DNA of 21,467 nt from CAINEC01 sp046052065 (GCA_046052065.1 JBJOND010000043.1:1-21467); one strand, 5' to 3'; counted from the first letter of the stretch, positions 1-8,500 are shown. Notes: a model not told the origin generated them from the sequence alone. Numbers and translations are program-made.

Positions 1-438
1 CGTTTTGATGTTGTTGCTCCGATAGCAGAAAAAATCATGAGTGATTTTGCTGTTGGACAATATGATAAAGTTATTGTAGTATACAATCAGTTTAAAAATG
101 CAGCGGTACAGATTGTTCAAACTGAACAGTTATTACCACTTCAACCTGCAGCAACTACAACTGAGCAAACTACTAACAACGACTATATTTTTGAACCAGG
201 AAAGCAAGAGATTGTACTTGACTTAATTCCGAAGTCAATTAAAACCCAATTGTATAAAGCGGTTCTTGATTCACATGCATCTGAACATGGTGCACGTATG
301 ACGGCGATGAGTAAAGCAACTGATAATGCTGGAGAGCTTATTAAAGAATTAAAGCTCACTTACAACAAAGCACGTCAGGCAGCAATTACCAACGAGATTT
401 TGGAAATTGTAGCAGGTGCAGAAGCGTTAAACGGATAA
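1..438 (+). CDS. atpG: F1F0 ATP synthase subunit gamma, C-terminal part (5' end outside window)
   Basis: The reading frame is open from base 1, so this is the C-terminal 145 residues of a longer protein; the internal ATG at 37 is not a start. The gamma subunit is the rotating central stalk of F1 that couples proton flow to ATP synthesis at the inner membrane. The identifying parts are the stretch DKVIVVYNQF (a strand of the central Rossmann-like domain) and the terminal helix with LKLTYNKARQAAITNEILEI, which inserts into the alpha3beta3 core. An acidic/glutamine-rich insert with TTTEQTTNN around residues 50-60 of the visible part is typical of the variable region in Bacteroidota gamma subunits. 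It is followed directly by an intrinsic terminator, so it is probably the last gene of an atp operon. Identification is firm; the N-terminus cannot be assessed. Confidence 0.95.
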   Translation, partial: RFDVVAPIAEKIMSDFAVGQYDKVIVVYNQFKNAAVQIVQTEQLLPLQPAATTTEQTTNNDYIFEPGKQEIVLDLIPKSIKTQLYKAVLDSHASEHGARMTAMSKATDNAGELIKELKLTYNKARQAAITNEILEIVAGAEALNG

Positions 439-463
439 TAAGGTTAAACCAATCTAATATTTT

Positions 464-494
464 AAATAGGGAGCTTAGGCTCCCTATTTTTTTT
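464..494 (+). terminator. Intrinsic terminator after atpG
   Basis: Perfect 11-bp stem (464-474 with 479-489, arms AAATAGGGAGC / GCTCCCTATTT), 4-base loop, and a run of eight T at 487-494. It lies 25 bases after the atpG stop and should end the atp transcript. Confidence 0.92.
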
Positions 495-599
495 CGCATC
501 AGTGAAACTTAATAGAGGCCTTATGCACTAACTAAATACTGAATAGAAATATCCTATTATAAATACAGTTCAAAGGTTGGATTGATAATGGTTGAATGG

Positions 600-628
600 A
601 AGGGCGATGTGGTTATCGCCCTTTTTTT
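600..628 (+). terminator. Second intrinsic terminator in the atpG-T9SS gap
   Basis: 9-bp stem (600-608 with 615-623, AAGGGCGAT / ATCGCCCTT), 6-base loop, T tract at 622-628. No open frame of note lies between it and the first terminator (495-599), so it either backs up the first one or ends a short non-coding transcript. Confidence 0.85.
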
Positions 629-654
629 ATGATTAATCGCATTGACAAAGGAAA

Positions 655-692
655 AAATGAAGGAGGCATCAGGCTTCCTTCATTTGTTTTTA
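655..692 (+). terminator. Third terminator-like hairpin, just upstream of the T9SS gene
   Basis: 13-bp stem with one G-T pair (655-667 with 673-685), 5-base loop, followed by TGTTTTTAT. An A-run on the left side (652-657) would also give a T tract on the other strand. It ends only about 22 bases before the ATG at 715, so the hairpin may lie in the leader of that gene and act as an attenuator or RNA-stability element rather than as a third back-up terminator. Confidence 0.6.
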
Positions 693-714
693 TAACTTCA
701 TCAAAATTATTATC

Positions 715-2388
715 ATGAAAAAAGTATACGCTTTCTTATTATTACTATTGCCTTTTTTAGCAGAGGCACAGTTTGCCAATGATTCTACAAATAATGTGGT
801 AATCCAGGATGCGATTGGTTCAGAACAAGTGACTCCATTAATCAGTTCTCGAAGTGATGGAGGTGTTTATATTTCTTGGTTTGATCAGTCAACAGGCAGC
901 TATGTTTTAAGAATGCAGCGCTTAGATGCATTAGGGAATAAATTATGGGGTACTAATGGTGTGGTGGTAAGCAATGCCCCTCAAAGTACTGCTTTGTTTC
1001 GTTATGATCTGAAAACGGATAATGAAGGCAATGCAATTGTCGCTTTTCAAGACCAACGTACAGGAAATATGCAGATTGTAGCACAAAAAATGGACTCTAC
1101 CGGAGCCCCTGTTTGGGCAACAAATGGAGTAGTATTATCAGATGCAGATGCGGCGGAGGGATTAGCCCCTGTTATAGGTGTATTATCAAATAATAATGTA
1201 GTGGTTGCATGGAATGCCTATTCAAGTACCAACCAAAAATGGGTTTGCCATATCGAATTAAATCCTGTTACTGGAACCTCTATTAATGGTGCTGGACCAG
1301 CAAGAATAAAACCAGCAACCGGAACAACTCCTAACTATTCACGTCCCTCAATTGCATCGTATGCTAACAACGAATATTATTTGATGTACGTTCAGGAAAC
1401 AGGAAACTTTCCAGGACTAACCTGTAAGTTGTATGCAAAAAGAATGGCAACGAATTATGTAAGCTTATGGACTACTCCAATACAGTTTACCACGAAAACA
1501 ATATCGGCGTTTTTCTTCCCGAAAATTATTTCTGATGGCGCTACAGGATTTTTATGTGCATTCAATACAGGCAATCCAGCTAACGCAGCACTCACAAGCG
1601 TTTACTTACAACATGTAGATTCAACAGGAGCTACTTGGAGTGCTAACGGTACCGCATTAACGAGCTCTTTAAGTATCAATTCTTATTTAGGAGGTTATTT
1701 CTATAATGCAACAACCAATCAAACATGGATAGGTTTACAGGTAACCAACACTGGACAATCAGCATCTGGTAACAGTATTCAGCGTGTAAGTAGTACAGGG
1801 CAGAATTTATGTGGAACTGATGGTATTGTAGTAGATGCACAAACAACGAACATGACGATTCCTGTTGGTATTGCACAGGATGATAATAATGCAATGTTGG
1901 TTTATTATACAGGAGGATTTAATCAGGTTTCTATTAAAGCGACATTAATTGATTCGATGGGAGTTAAGCAATGGCCATTTTTACAAAAAGCAATTAATGT
2001 GACAGCAAGTAATAAAGATGATATTGGAATTTCACTTGTAAGTAATCAGCAATTAATTGTAACATGGACGGATACAAGAAACGACAATGGTATTTATGCT
2101 CAAAATATAAATAATGATGGTACATTAGGACCAATGGCTGTTGGATTAAACAACATTCAGAATAATTCAGGGATTCAAATTATTCAAAATCCTTCAAGCA
2201 TCTTACAATTAAGAAGCAAGAATACTATTGAAGAAATTCAAATTTATAATACTAGCGGACAATTAATGTATTCAAAATATGGAATGGATAACAATGAACT
2301 ATCTATTGCTTTAACAAATAATTTTAATTCAGGAATTTATATCATTCGTATCAATCGCACAACTGCTCTTAAGTGGATAAAGAATTAA
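715..2388 (+). CDS. T9SS-secreted protein with predicted seven-unit beta-propeller
   Basis: This 557-residue protein has a signal peptide (residues 1-18, cut after AEA, mature N-terminus Gln19) and a C-terminal type A T9SS sorting domain at about residues 480-557: IQNPSS, then IYNTSGQLMYS, then SGIYIIRI. The middle repeats with a period of about 57 residues. Each unit has an IVAFQDQRTG/VVAWN-like strand, then AQKMDSTG, then W-x-x-N-G-x-x-V; the W or equivalent positions fall near 78, 134, (192), 252, 308, 366 and 420. The strand part of a unit (VTWTDTRNDNGIYAQN) reappears at 449-464, as expected if the ring is closed by the two ends. It should cross the outer membrane through the type IX system and be surface-anchored or released. 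No catalytic motif is visible; substrate binding or adhesion is only a guess. It stands alone between terminators and a convergent gene. Confidence 0.85.
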   Translation: MKKVYAFLLLLLPFLAEAQFANDSTNNVVIQDAIGSEQVTPLISSRSDGGVYISWFDQSTGSYVLRMQRLDALGNKLWGTNGVVVSNAPQSTALFRYDLKTDNEGNAIVAFQDQRTGNMQIVAQKMDSTGAPVWATNGVVLSDADAAEGLAPVIGVLSNNNVVVAWNAYSSTNQKWVCHIELNPVTGTSINGAGPARIKPATGTTPNYSRPSIASYANNEYYLMYVQETGNFPGLTCKLYAKRMATNYVSLWTTPIQFTTKTISAFFFPKIISDGATGFLCAFNTGNPANAALTSVYLQHVDSTGATWSANGTALTSSLSINSYLGGYFYNATTNQTWIGLQVTNTGQSASGNSIQRVSSTGQNLCGTDGIVVDAQTTNMTIPVGIAQDDNNAMLVYYTGGFNQVSIKATLIDSMGVKQWPFLQKAINVTASNKDDIGISLVSNQQLIVTWTDTRNDNGIYAQNINNDGTLGPMAVGLNNIQNNSGIQIIQNPSSILQLRSKNTIEEIQIYNTSGQLMYSKYGMDNNELSIALTNNFNSGIYIIRINRTTALKWIKN

Positions 2389-2516
2389 GTAATTGATTAA
2401 AATAAAATCAATGAAATTAAAATAATTCTTTAATGCCCTTAGTGTATATTATAATTTTACGAAACTCAATAAATAATTTATAGAAAGGGACTACTATTCT
2501 AAATACATAGTTATTC

Positions 2517-3506
2517 CTAAAGAATAAATTTAAAAACTGTTGGTGTTTTACATGCTAGATATACTGCAATTCTAACATAAAAAGGTTCGCTTTTGAGATA
2601 ACGATTGTTAATGTAATCAGGAAAATATTTTGATAAGCCTTCTCTTAAGGCCATAAAAGTTTCGAATTTATTTTCTGATTTAGACATTTTTAATCTTCGC
2701 ATATTCGAAATAAGTAATTGTTTAATAAATACAATTTCTAATTCTGAATAATATTTTTTTAGCTGGCCTTGTGATTGGTAATAACTGTAAACCGAATCGA
2801 TAACCTTCATGAAATCACCAAAATTATTTGTCGAAAAATTTATCGAATTCGAATCAATAACATAATTATAAATTTGTTCTTTGCAGAATACAATCTTTGG
2901 CGTGTGAAGAAACCATTTCAAACTTACTTCTTGATCTTCTGCGAGTTTTCCGTTTGAAAAAAGCAATACTTCGTTTGTCGAAATTATTTCTCTTTTTATT
3001 ATCCGAAGCCAGGGTGCCCCTTCAGTTTTACAAATGATTTCGGGATGAGATGAAAGACTAACAGGCAAATTGAAGATATTCCAACTGCTGTACGGATACA
3101 ATTTTTCTAATATACTTGCTCTTCGATTGTAAACTCTTTGATATGCAAGTAAAATTAAATCTGGTTCATGCTTTTCAATTGCATTAGTAATTACTTCGAA
3201 ATAATTAGCCTCTAGAAAATCATCTGCGTCAGCAAAAGCTAAATAGTTTCCTGTTGCGTTTTTAATTCCAAAATTCCGACTCTCGCCAGGACCTCCGTTC
3301 TTCTTTATAATAGATTTGATTTGCCTTGGATATTTTTCCTTATAATCATCAATAATTTGTTGCGTATTATCTGTTGATGCATCATTAACTAAAACAATCT
3401 CAAAATTTTTGAACGACTGATTTAAAATACTATCTAAGCATCTTGAAAGGCATTCTTGAGCGTTGTAAACGGGAATAACAATGCTTATTAAAATGTCTGT
3501 ATTCAT
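2517..3506 (-). CDS. Family 2 glycosyltransferase (soluble, GT-A fold)
   Basis: This 329-residue protein transfers a sugar from a nucleotide-sugar donor, most likely during surface polysaccharide or glycoprotein synthesis on the cytoplasmic face. It shows the GT2 order: SIVIPVYNA at residues 8-16, NDASTDNT at 41-48 (nucleotide binding), GGPGESRNFG at 71-80, the metal-binding DADD at 93-96, and ED at 190-191, the usual catalytic-base region. There is no membrane segment. It lies 36 bases downstream of the polyprenyl-phosphate-type glycosyltransferase on the same strand, with no terminator between, so the two are probably cotranscribed. Donor and acceptor cannot be read from the sequence. The gene looks more AT-rich than its neighbours, which is common in surface-glycan loci and may reflect transfer. 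No clear terminator is visible in the 128-base gap to the convergent gene at 2388. Confidence 0.9.
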   Translation of the reverse strand: MNTDILISIVIPVYNAQECLSRCLDSILNQSFKNFEIVLVNDASTDNTQQIIDDYKEKYPRQIKSIIKKNGGPGESRNFGIKNATGNYLAFADADDFLEANYFEVITNAIEKHEPDLILLAYQRVYNRRASILEKLYPYSSWNIFNLPVSLSSHPEIICKTEGAPWLRIIKREIISTNEVLLFSNGKLAEDQEVSLKWFLHTPKIVFCKEQIYNYVIDSNSINFSTNNFGDFMKVIDSVYSYYQSQGQLKKYYSELEIVFIKQLLISNMRRLKMSKSENKFETFMALREGLSKYFPDYINNRYLKSEPFYVRIAVYLACKTPTVFKFIL

Positions 3507-3542
3507 AAATTAATGAAAGATGCAACTCAGTTCCTTTTGATA

Positions 3543-4436
3543 TTAATTCGAATTATTCTTTTGGTTTTTGCGAATCAATGTGAGTTGCTCAGCAATTAAT
3601 CCTAAGAAAAAGAAAATCAATGAAGATATAAATCCAAGCAAGGCACCACTACTAACTCCTTGTCCTCGAAGAATAATTGGAACTCCCCACGCCAACGAAA
3701 TTAAAAATGAAATAATTGATACTGGTAAAAATATTTTCATTGGGTTGAACAAGAAAATCATGTTTACGATTTCCATAATTGTTTCAAATGCCGTTTGAAT
3801 TCCTATTGTGCTTTCGCCTTTTAATCGGTCATTAACAACAATCGGCTCTTCTAAAACTAAATGACGATTGCTAATAAAAATCAACGTGATAATATCACTG
3901 TAAGGCATATTGTTCGGAGTTAGATATAAATATTGTTTTGCTAATTCCGTACGATAAATTTTCATTCCTGAATTGATATCATAAACAGGAACAGTTAGCA
4001 TCAATTTAGCCGTAGCGCGAATAATTGACTTTCCAATAGATCTAAGAAAAGATGCATCTTTAATTCCTTTTCTTGAACCTACAATCATATCTGCATCCGT
4101 CGATTTAACCAAAGCAAAAAGCTTATCGACATCTTCTAAGCGATGCTGACCATCTGCATCAATTGTAATTACATATTCAGTATCACAAGCCTGTATTGCA
4201 CTTTTTATTGCAGCGCCATATCCTTTATTCAACTTATGATGTACTACTTTTAGATTGGATGAATGCTCGTGGTTTTTAAGAACAGTTTTAGTATTATCTT
4301 TTGATCCATCATTGGTAATAATTAATTTCCAATTACGTTTTTCAACGAATGCAATTAAATCAGGTAAGATAATATTCAGGTTTTCTTCCTCGTTATAAGC
4401 AGGTATAACAATTGTGAGCTCCGGCTTTAAATTCAT
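3543..4436 (-). CDS. DPM1/GtrB-type polyprenyl-phosphate glycosyltransferase
   Basis: This 297-residue GT2 enzyme is of the type that moves a hexose from a nucleotide sugar to polyprenyl phosphate at the inner membrane, making the lipid-linked donor for GT-C enzymes outside the membrane. Visible motifs are TIVIPAYNEEENL at residues 8-20, NDGSKDNT at 42-49, NKGYGAAIKSA at 70-80, DADGQH at 93-98 and GSRKG at 120-124; all are typical of the dolichyl-phosphate mannose synthase group. Two hydrophobic segments at the C-terminus (about 226-256 and 263-287) fit the GtrB/ArnC-like membrane anchor. The sugar (mannose, glucose or other) cannot be told from the sequence. It is probably the first gene of a two-gene unit with the GT2 at 2517-3506, and the next gene upstream on the same strand is a GT-C-type transferase, a plausible consumer of its product. 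Confidence 0.9.
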   Translation of the reverse strand: MNLKPELTIVIPAYNEEENLNIILPDLIAFVEKRNWKLIITNDGSKDNTKTVLKNHEHSSNLKVVHHKLNKGYGAAIKSAIQACDTEYVITIDADGQHRLEDVDKLFALVKSTDADMIVGSRKGIKDASFLRSIGKSIIRATAKLMLTVPVYDINSGMKIYRTELAKQYLYLTPNNMPYSDIITLIFISNRHLVLEEPIVVNDRLKGESTIGIQTAFETIMEIVNMIFLFNPMKIFLPVSIISFLISLAWGVPIILRGQGVSSGALLGFISSLIFFFLGLIAEQLTLIRKNQKNNSN

Positions 4437-4555
4437 TTTAATCGAATAAATTGATTATTAATATGCGCTTAACAACTCTTACGAAAGTTTGTAAATATAG
4501 TTATGATATTGAAGATTTATAATCTTAAATTGATACGATAGGTTTATGATAAAAT

Positions 4556-4587
4556 AAAAAACGGGGACTGTTTTGTCCCCGTTTTTT
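4556..4587 (-). terminator. Intrinsic terminator of the DUF2723 gene
   Basis: 13-bp stem (4556-4568 with 4575-4587), 6-base loop, GC core GGGGAC/GTCCCC flanked by A6 and T tracts on both sides. Read on the minus strand it starts at the stop codon of the DUF2723 gene and ends in a T run. It separates this gene from the glycosyltransferase pair downstream, which then needs its own promoter in 4437-4555. A TATATTTA element there, on the minus strand, is only a weak candidate. Confidence 0.9.
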
Positions 4588-7500
4588 TATTGTTGTTGAT
4601 AGTAATTCGGATTGAGTGCTGAATACTTTTGAATTTTCTTTTCCATTTCTTTCGCAACATCGGCATGTCCGTATTGTCTTGCCATTCGAATCAACTCTCC
4701 ATAAATAGCATAAGCCTGATTCGATTCTCTATCAATAGACGAGAAATAAGAGGTGCGTTTCAAGGATAAATAATAATCCATTTCATTCTCGTAAATCTCA
4801 GCCATTCTCTTTGTAATAGCAATAGCCATATCATCTGCATGTTTTCTTCTTGCTTCTGGCAATTCAACCGACGACATTGTCATTCGATTCATTGGATTAA
4901 GTGTATCGCTAGGATTTACTTTTTGTGCAGCAATGAAATACAATTCAACAGGGCGTAACATCATTACATTGTATCCAACTTTGTTGTCAGGCATTTCGTC
5001 ATTCATTTTATCCAAAACCTTAAGGGCTGAATCTTTTTTACCAGACTCTAATAATGATTCTGCAAGACGAGCAAAGTTATTACGGAAATTCATCGTCATA
5101 CCCATATTTGTTTGGTCGAGATAAACGCCTTCTTTATTCATATTGCCCCACAGAAATTTGTTCATCATATTGTTGTACATCACATCATTATTAACTCTTC
5201 CTGTTTGACCGTTTGGATCTATTGATCGTGGGTTTTTAATTGGAACAAAACGATAAGCCAATCCTTCAAGTTGGAAGTATGGTTCAAGGTTCATATAATT
5301 TTCGCTTCCAACAGTAACAGCAAAATAAATTGGACGTGTCCAATCGTTATTTGCAATCATATCTAAGATCATTAGATCTGCCTTCATCAAATAGTTTTTA
5401 TCAATTTCCCAAAAGATTGTATCCACAATTTTATTAGCCTCTTCTGGCTTTACAATACCTGCAGCTATTACTGCTTTCTTGTCTACAGGAATCATGAATT
5501 TTTTAGTTGGGAAGAAGCTTAATGTCACTCCACTCTGCGTTTGAACTTTTGCATTAGGCTCTTCCGACTTAATAAAGTTCATCACATCTTTTAAGTTGAT
5601 ATATCCTTCTGCATCTACTCTTCCTTCTGCATATGGTACATAATCTCTTGTACCTTGTTCGTATTGCTCGTGCGTAAAGCTGATTGGCAATGCATCACTT
5701 TGATAAGCCTTGCGCTTCATTTGATCTATGTACCAGTCAGTGTTTAATAAACTTAAGTTTACAATTCTGATATCGGGGCGAATACCTTCAACATCCTGTG
5801 CATACCAAAGAGGGAAAGTATCATTATCGCCATTGGTAAAGATGAGTGCATTAGGGGCACAGCTTTGTAAATAGTTATTTGCAAAGTCGCGAGAAGTGTA
5901 ACGATGAGAACGGTTGTGGTCATTCCATCCATCTTTTGCCATTAATGTTGGTGCAGCCAATAAACAGATAACAGTAGATAAAATAGCTGCTGTACGTCCG
6001 TCTAATTTTTTACTGATTGCATCAATCAATGCTAAAGTTCCTAAGCCAATCCAGATTGCAAATGCATAAAACGATGCAGCATAAGCATAATCACGCTCAC
6101 GTGGTTGATAAGGATATTGATTCAGGTAAAGTACAATGGCTAATCCTGTAAAGAAGAATAATAACATCACCGTCCAGAAATCATTTTGCTTCGCACGTTT
6201 GTAATGCCATATCATACCAATTACTCCTAGCAAGAAAGGAAGCATGTAAAAACGATTATAGCCTTTGTTGGTTTTTGCGCTCTCAGGTAAACTATCCTGC
6301 GGACCTAATCGTGCTTCATCGAGGAAGGTAATCCCAGAAATCCAGTTTCCTTTTGTGATACCACCATGTCCTTGAATATCATTCTGACGACCAGAGAAAT
6401 TCCACATGAAATAGCGCCAGTACATATGAATGATTTGGTAATTCCAGAAGAACTTTAAATTTTGTGCAAAGGTTGGTTTCCCATCACCTGTAATGCCTGC
6501 CCATTCTTTGTAAGCTTGAATATGACTTTCCTGTGAGCTATACATACGAGGGAAAACAGTACAATTAGCAGGATCGAAAACAGGAGATTGTTTTTGTCCG
6601 CTCACCACATACTTACCATCTTTTGCAGCATACTGATTTGCTCCGTTTTCAATACTAACTTGTTCTGCGTTATAATACTGACCATAGAACAAAGGACGAT
6701 CGCCATATTGTTCACGATTGATGTATCCTAATAAATTGAAAACCTGCTCAGGGTTGTTCTCATCCATCGGAGGATTTGCCATCGAACGAATAACAATCAT
6801 TGCGTAAGAGGAGTATCCTAAAAGAATGAATGAAAAGCAAAGTATTCCTAAGTTTAATAAAGGCTTATTTTTTTCAACGGAATGTTTTAATCCGTAGAAA
6901 ATACCACCAATTACAAGTAGCAAGAAGAAGATAAATCCTGTCCAGAAAGGTAATCCGAAGCTGTTTACGAACAACAAATCAAACTTTGATGCAAGACTTA
7001 CTAAGCCGGATATAATTCCGTATTGTACGATACCTAAAATCAAGACACCAACAATAGAAGTTTTAATTACGCCACCTAATGAAGGTTTGTTTTTCTTGAA
7101 ATAGTAAATGAACGCAAGTGCAGGAATCGTTAATAAGTTCAATAAGTGAATACCAATTGATAATCCCATCAAATAGGCAATTAGAATAATCCACTTGTTC
7201 GCGTCTTTTTCTTCAGACGCATCCCACTTAAACATCACCCAGAATACAATAGCTGTAAAGAAAGAAGAAGAAGCGTAAACCTCACCCTCCACTGCCGAAA
7301 ACCAGAATGAATCACTGAAAGTATAAGCTAATGAACCAACTAGTCCAGCTCCCATAATTCCAATTAGTTGTGAACTTGTAACTTCTCCGCTTTTAGCAAC
7401 TATCTTTTTAGCAATAGCCGTGATTGTCCAGAATAAAAACAGAATGGTAAAGGCGCTCATTAATGCAGATAAAACATTTATCATCACAGAAACAAGTCTG

Positions 7501-7715
7501 ATATCGCCACCTGATGCCAAGCTAAATACTCTTCCAAGCATTAAGAACAATGGTGCTCCAGGAGGGTGACCTACTTGAAGTCGGTAAGAAGATGCGATGA
7601 ACTCACCGCAATCCCAGAAGCTACCTGTTGGTTCAATAGTGCTTAAATACACGAACGCTGAAATTGCAAAAGCAATCCATCCGAAGAGATTGTTAATACG
7701 CTTATAATGATTCAT
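4587..7715 (-). CDS. DUF2723 / TMEM260-type GT-C glycosyltransferase (GT117-like), large membrane protein
   Basis: This 1042-residue protein has about ten membrane segments in residues 10-595 and a roughly 440-residue soluble C-terminal half. The DUF2723 signature is complete: EPTGSFWDCGEF at residues 28-39 in the first external loop, with the acidic pair D35/E38 expected of a GT-C active site, then VGHPPGAPL at 48-56, VEGEVYASS at 142-150, GIH at 188-190, and YPYQPRERDYAYA at 534-546. After the membrane part comes the conserved TNGDNDTFPLWYAQ block, then helical repeat-like sequence to the C-terminus. The human member TMEM260 is reported as a protein O-mannosyltransferase using dolichyl-phosphate mannose; the bacterial members are, as far as I know, uncharacterised. 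I infer transfer of a sugar from a polyprenyl-phosphate donor to a periplasmic acceptor. The DPM1-like synthase encoded just downstream supports this. The family is firm; the reaction is inferred. Confidence 0.9.
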   Translation of the reverse strand: MNHYKRINNLFGWIAFAISAFVYLSTIEPTGSFWDCGEFIASSYRLQVGHPPGAPLFLMLGRVFSLASGGDIRLVSVMINVLSALMSAFTILFLFWTITAIAKKIVAKSGEVTSSQLIGIMGAGLVGSLAYTFSDSFWFSAVEGEVYASSSFFTAIVFWVMFKWDASEEKDANKWIILIAYLMGLSIGIHLLNLLTIPALAFIYYFKKNKPSLGGVIKTSIVGVLILGIVQYGIISGLVSLASKFDLLFVNSFGLPFWTGFIFFLLLVIGGIFYGLKHSVEKNKPLLNLGILCFSFILLGYSSYAMIVIRSMANPPMDENNPEQVFNLLGYINREQYGDRPLFYGQYYNAEQVSIENGANQYAAKDGKYVVSGQKQSPVFDPANCTVFPRMYSSQESHIQAYKEWAGITGDGKPTFAQNLKFFWNYQIIHMYWRYFMWNFSGRQNDIQGHGGITKGNWISGITFLDEARLGPQDSLPESAKTNKGYNRFYMLPFLLGVIGMIWHYKRAKQNDFWTVMLLFFFTGLAIVLYLNQYPYQPRERDYAYAASFYAFAIWIGLGTLALIDAISKKLDGRTAAILSTVICLLAAPTLMAKDGWNDHNRSHRYTSRDFANNYLQSCAPNALIFTNGDNDTFPLWYAQDVEGIRPDIRIVNLSLLNTDWYIDQMKRKAYQSDALPISFTHEQYEQGTRDYVPYAEGRVDAEGYINLKDVMNFIKSEEPNAKVQTQSGVTLSFFPTKKFMIPVDKKAVIAAGIVKPEEANKIVDTIFWEIDKNYLMKADLMILDMIANNDWTRPIYFAVTVGSENYMNLEPYFQLEGLAYRFVPIKNPRSIDPNGQTGRVNNDVMYNNMMNKFLWGNMNKEGVYLDQTNMGMTMNFRNNFARLAESLLESGKKDSALKVLDKMNDEMPDNKVGYNVMMLRPVELYFIAAQKVNPSDTLNPMNRMTMSSVELPEARRKHADDMAIAITKRMAEIYENEMDYYLSLKRTSYFSSIDRESNQAYAIYGELIRMARQYGHADVAKEMEKKIQKYSALNPNYYQQQ

Positions 7716-7823
7716 ATTTATAAAATAAGATGGGCGAATTTAAGAATTATTTAGAAGGGGAATATCAGCAATTTGTTAAACATCAAAAAGATTTATTCAT
7801 TGCGCAGTTAAATAAAATTTAAC

Positions 7824-8432
7824 CTAATAAGGAATGGCCTCCATTGTATACCCTTGTTGTTTTAGGTTTTGCAATAATTGAGGTAAAACAGCGAGCACAT
7901 TTTTCTTTGCCTTTTCGCTATCGTGAAAAACGATGATAGCTCCAGGTTCAATATTTTTTAAGACATTGTTCAATACTGCTTCAGGAGTTAGCGATGCATC
8001 GTAATCTTTGCTTAAAATATCCCACATAATCACCTTGTCTTGTTTTTGAATGGTTTGAAGTGGGTTCAAAAGGATACGACCGTAGGGTGGACGAAACAAG
8101 TTACTGCCGACTAATTCACGACCTTTTTGGTAATCAGTTAAGTAATCAGTGATGTTTGATTCCCATCCGTTCATATGAGAATAGGTGTGAGAACCAATGT
8201 GATGACCTTTTGATTTGACTAATTTAAGTAGCTCAGGGTGCTGTTCGATGTTTTTACCAATGCAAAAAAAGGTGGCCTTTGCATCGTATTCTTCGAGTAA
8301 TTCCACTATTTTTTCAGTTACAACTGGAGTTGGACCATCATCAAACGTTAGGTATACAACCTTTCGTTCAGAAGGTAAATTCCATATTGCATTCGGATAA
8401 ATCCATCGTAAAAAGAAGGGCGGCCTAACCAT
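7824..8432 (-). CDS. NodB-type polysaccharide deacetylase family protein
   Basis: This is a 202-residue metal-dependent carbohydrate deacetylase that removes acetyl groups from N- or O-acetylated sugars. All five NodB motifs are present: TFDDGP at residues 29-34 (catalytic and metal Asp), H82-x-x-x-H86 (metal ligands), RPPYG at 114-118, WD at 137-138, and FHDS at 169-172. An active enzyme is therefore likely. There is no signal peptide or lipobox, so the protein looks cytoplasmic or peripherally attached, as is usual for the short Bacteroidota members; the substrate is unknown. I chose the ATG at 8432 (MVRPPFFLRW) because this matches the usual N-terminus of the family; an in-frame GTG at 8453 would add seven residues. 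An exact TATTTTTG lies just before this ATG on the minus strand but is too close to serve as a promoter with a leader. It is in the same orientation as, and 108 bases upstream of, the DUF2723 gene. Confidence 0.9.
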   Translation of the reverse strand: MVRPPFFLRWIYPNAIWNLPSERKVVYLTFDDGPTPVVTEKIVELLEEYDAKATFFCIGKNIEQHPELLKLVKSKGHHIGSHTYSHMNGWESNITDYLTDYQKGRELVGSNLFRPPYGRILLNPLQTIQKQDKVIMWDILSKDYDASLTPEAVLNNVLKNIEPGAIIVFHDSEKAKKNVLAVLPQLLQNLKQQGYTMEAIPY

Positions 8433-8500
8433 ATGACCCCAAAAATAGAACACTTTACAAATAATTAATCTAGAATAGAGCTAATTTCAAAATGGAAGAT

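Noticed and set aside
1676..1894. 72-residue frame on the strand opposite the propeller gene, and similar 60-85 residue frames opposite polA, pccB, the threonine dehydrogenase, cysS and the receptor gene
   Set aside because: They lie wholly inside well-supported genes, have no family features and look like out-of-frame shadows.
2392..2412. Short inverted repeat ATTGATT/AATCAAT after the T9SS propeller gene
   Set aside because: Only seven pairs, almost all A-T, with no T run; expected by chance in AT-rich sequence. I see no firm terminator in 2389-2516.
2517..3506. Possible horizontal transfer of the AT-rich glycosyltransferase
   Set aside because: Base composition looks lower in GC than its neighbours, but I did not compute it, and surface-glycan genes are often AT-rich; no mobile-element traces flank it.
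7807..7823. AT-rich 7-bp palindrome GTTAAAT/ATTTAAC directly after the deacetylase stop codon
   Set aside because: No G-C core and no T tract follows on the minus strand, so it is not a convincing terminator.
8433..8453. GTG start adding seven residues to the deacetylase
   Set aside because: The downstream ATG gives MVRPPFFLRW, the usual start of this family; the extension has no supporting signal.
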